Source: Oscillospiraceae bacterium (GTDB lineage: Bacteria; Bacillota; Clostridia; Oscillospirales; Ruminococcaceae). From it: a stretch of DNA of 43,524 nucleotides. The notes below the pieces were generated by a model. It saw nothing but the letters and a program-made list of their open reading frames with translations, was not told where the DNA came from and did not search any database. Shown here in pieces: positions 42,468 to 43,524 of the stretch. Position 1 is the first letter of the stretch, and each line of letters begins with the position of its first letter. The stretch lies in contig JAFUOZ010000010.1 of the NCBI GenBank assembly GCA_017481565.1, positions 1 through 43,524 of the forward strand. The letters are read 5' to 3'. Both the position numbers and the translations under genes were made by a program.

Positions 42468-42616
42468 ATTTTATTCAGGTGTTTTCCGTCCTTTTTGGTC
42501 CAGTTGATCTTTTCCGCAAAGCCGTTATTGTCAAGGTCAAAGTTTGTTCCGTCTGCTTTCTTTTCTATGTTGAAGCCGTCTCCGTCAAGGTTGAGGCAAT
42601 GAAATTGTTGAATCAT
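42446..42616 (-). pseudogene. Remnant of a Ca-binding-type surface protein (56 codons)
   Basis: An ATG at 42616 opens a short frame with LDGDGFNIEKK and FDLDNNGFAEKINWTKKDG, a D-x-D-x-D/N-G pattern seen in EF-hand-like or RTX-type repeats of large surface proteins. A stop codon stands directly before the ATG. The frame ends in FLGGL, whose codons form the AGGAGG site of the lipoprotein gene three bases later. The same FLGGL end is seen at the right window edge. No ribosome site is evident, so it is probably a relic. Confidence 0.5.
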
Positions 42617-42698
42617 TTAATTTTTTAGTTGATTCATTATAATAAAACATATAATTATCTATAGCACTGCCATTTTTTATATGTATTATACGCATATG

Positions 42699-42795
42699 TT
42701 AAGGAACCGCTGATTAAATCGCTTCACAACGCTCTCAGTGACGGATTTTCGAGCGTTGGAAGCGATGCCTACGGCTTTAATCAGTGCTTCCTTAA
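42699..42795. repeat. MITE-like element, copy 3
   Basis: A 97-bp element with perfect TTAAGGAA/TTCCTTAA ends, the CGCTTC-CAACGCTC inner stem, and near identity to copy 1 at 1546-1641. It lies 36 bp after the stop of the 42831 lipoprotein. Confidence 0.88.
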
Positions 42796-42830
42796 ATCTA
42801 AAGCTAAATATAATTCTGTACCGGTCATTT

Positions 42831-43499
42831 TCATTCTTCCATTAATGTATTTATGATTATTTGAGTATAATTACTTCTATATACAAAGCATATAGACATA
42901 CTATCAGATTTATATATATCAGAAACATCTGAATCTATGTCATTTCCGTTGGACAAAATTGTTTGTACATCTTTTTTTGTTGATTGATTTGTTATACCAT
43001 TTTTTTCAAAATATATAAGACCAACTGTTGTTAAGTAATCTGTATCCGGGTTATAATTTTTCTTGGATTCTGAAAGCATATTTCCAACATATTCTCCATT
43101 ATAATATAATTCAACACTATCAGAGTAAACATCGTTTTCATCTGCATAGATTATCTTTGTTTCAAAAGCTTCATTTATATTCGAAAGCTTACAGGGTACA
43201 GATATGTCTATTCCCTTACACGAAATGGTCTTAAACTCTTCCAAATCCCATTCTGTTATAGCATAATCTGTTTCGTTAATAACTTTTATTTCTTCAGCTG
43301 TGCCGATTTCTGTAACGCTATCCTTAGCCTGTTGCTGTGTTTCAGCATCACTTAACGTAGTTTCAGACACAATAATCTGCGGCACATCACCGCCTGCCTC
43401 CCCGACAGCTTCTGTTTCTCCGCTGCAGGCTGCTGCACATGACATCATTGTCATTGCCGCAAGCAATGCAAAGGTTTGTTTTAGTTTACATTTGTTCAT
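42831..43499 (-). CDS. Lipoprotein, paralogue of the 41135 protein
   Basis: A 222-residue secreted protein. The first 41 residues match the other lipoprotein except for Ala34 to Glu, with the same Cys-rich signal end (C21 or C25). The mature part has one domain, where FKTISCKGIDISVPCKLSNI and STKKDVQTIL line up loosely with the motifs of the tandem-domain protein. Two Cys in the domain could form a disulphide. Lower GC than its neighbours. Function unknown; the start follows AGGAGG. Confidence 0.8.
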   Translation of the reverse strand: MNKCKLKQTFALLAAMTMMSCAAACSGETEAVGEAGGDVPQIIVSETTLSDAETQQQAKDSVTEIGTAEEIKVINETDYAITEWDLEEFKTISCKGIDISVPCKLSNINEAFETKIIYADENDVYSDSVELYYNGEYVGNMLSESKKNYNPDTDYLTTVGLIYFEKNGITNQSTKKDVQTILSNGNDIDSDVSDIYKSDSMSICFVYRSNYTQIIINTLMEE

Positions 43500-43524
43500 T
43501 AATTACAGTCCTCCTAAAAATGTA
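43375..43524. repeat. Duplicated signal-peptide cassette, copy B (runs off the window)
   Basis: Partner of 42318-42467. The identity continues to the last base of the window, so the true left and right limits of the duplication are not known. Confidence 0.85.

Noticed and set aside
41023..42795. CRISPR array formed by repeated palindromes
   Set aside because: The copies are about 100 bp, few, in mixed orientation and not evenly spaced, and no cas genes are seen.

Overview
The window looks like chromosomal DNA of a Gram-positive anaerobe of the class Clostridia, most likely a Ruminococcus-like member of the Oscillospiraceae. This is inferred from moderate-to-low GC, strong AGGAGG ribosome sites, a rubrerythrin, a SpoIVB-type sporulation protease, several plant-polysaccharide glycosidases (GH27, GH5, GH16) and many lipoproteins with Thr/Glu-rich linkers. 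No complete prophage, IS element, CRISPR array or rRNA was found; there is one tRNA.

Layout. 1-2.2 kb: the end of a DUF2812 membrane protein, a CPBP protease, then a gene-poor stretch with a palindromic mobile-repeat copy and a highly self-complementary region with pseudoknot topology. 2.2-8 kb (minus strand): rubrerythrin, metallophosphoesterase, S66 carboxypeptidase, a hypothetical protein, a HAD hydrolase and a sensor diguanylate cyclase. 8.3-12.4 kb: an acidic lipoprotein, a metal-efflux pair (HMA chaperone plus P1B ATPase) behind an ArsR-type palindromic operator, and two small genes. 12.4-18.2 kb: a radical-SAM pair, then a classic housekeeping run, rplS-lepB-rbgA-rnhB-yraN, with a structured rplS leader. 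18.3-24 kb: thrC, a metallophosphoesterase, and the protein-quality-control run tig-clpP-clpX. 24-28 kb: an EAL phosphodiesterase with a dead GGDEF domain, a MATE exporter and a Nudix hydrolase. 28.3-32.4 kb (minus): two membrane or surface proteins and an EF-G-like GTPase. 32.8-35 kb: spoIVB, tRNA-Ser(CGA), and a CpXC zinc-ribbon protein. 35.2-39.6 kb: a carbohydrate block with GH27, a tiny Cys-rich protein, GH5, a GH16 lipoprotein and an AraC regulator. 39.6-40.9 kb: rsgA behind a leader that holds a 15-codon ORF and competing hairpins. 41-43.5 kb (minus): an array of related lipoproteins with identical signal-peptide cassettes, interspersed with palindromic repeats and a gene remnant.

How it works together. 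The core genes serve ribosome assembly (L19, RbgA, RsgA, EF-G-like), secretion and protein turnover (LepB, Tig, ClpXP). The accessory genes suggest beta-glucan and galactoside use under AraC control, c-di-GMP making and breaking, zinc/cadmium export and oxidative-stress defence. The most unusual signals are the pseudoknotted region at 1.7-2.05 kb, with a possible 46-residue membrane peptide whose start is buried in the structure, the attenuator-like rsgA leader, a three-copy palindromic element family with exchangeable cores (one copy supplies the stop codon of a lipoprotein), and the duplicated lipoprotein cassette array at the right edge.
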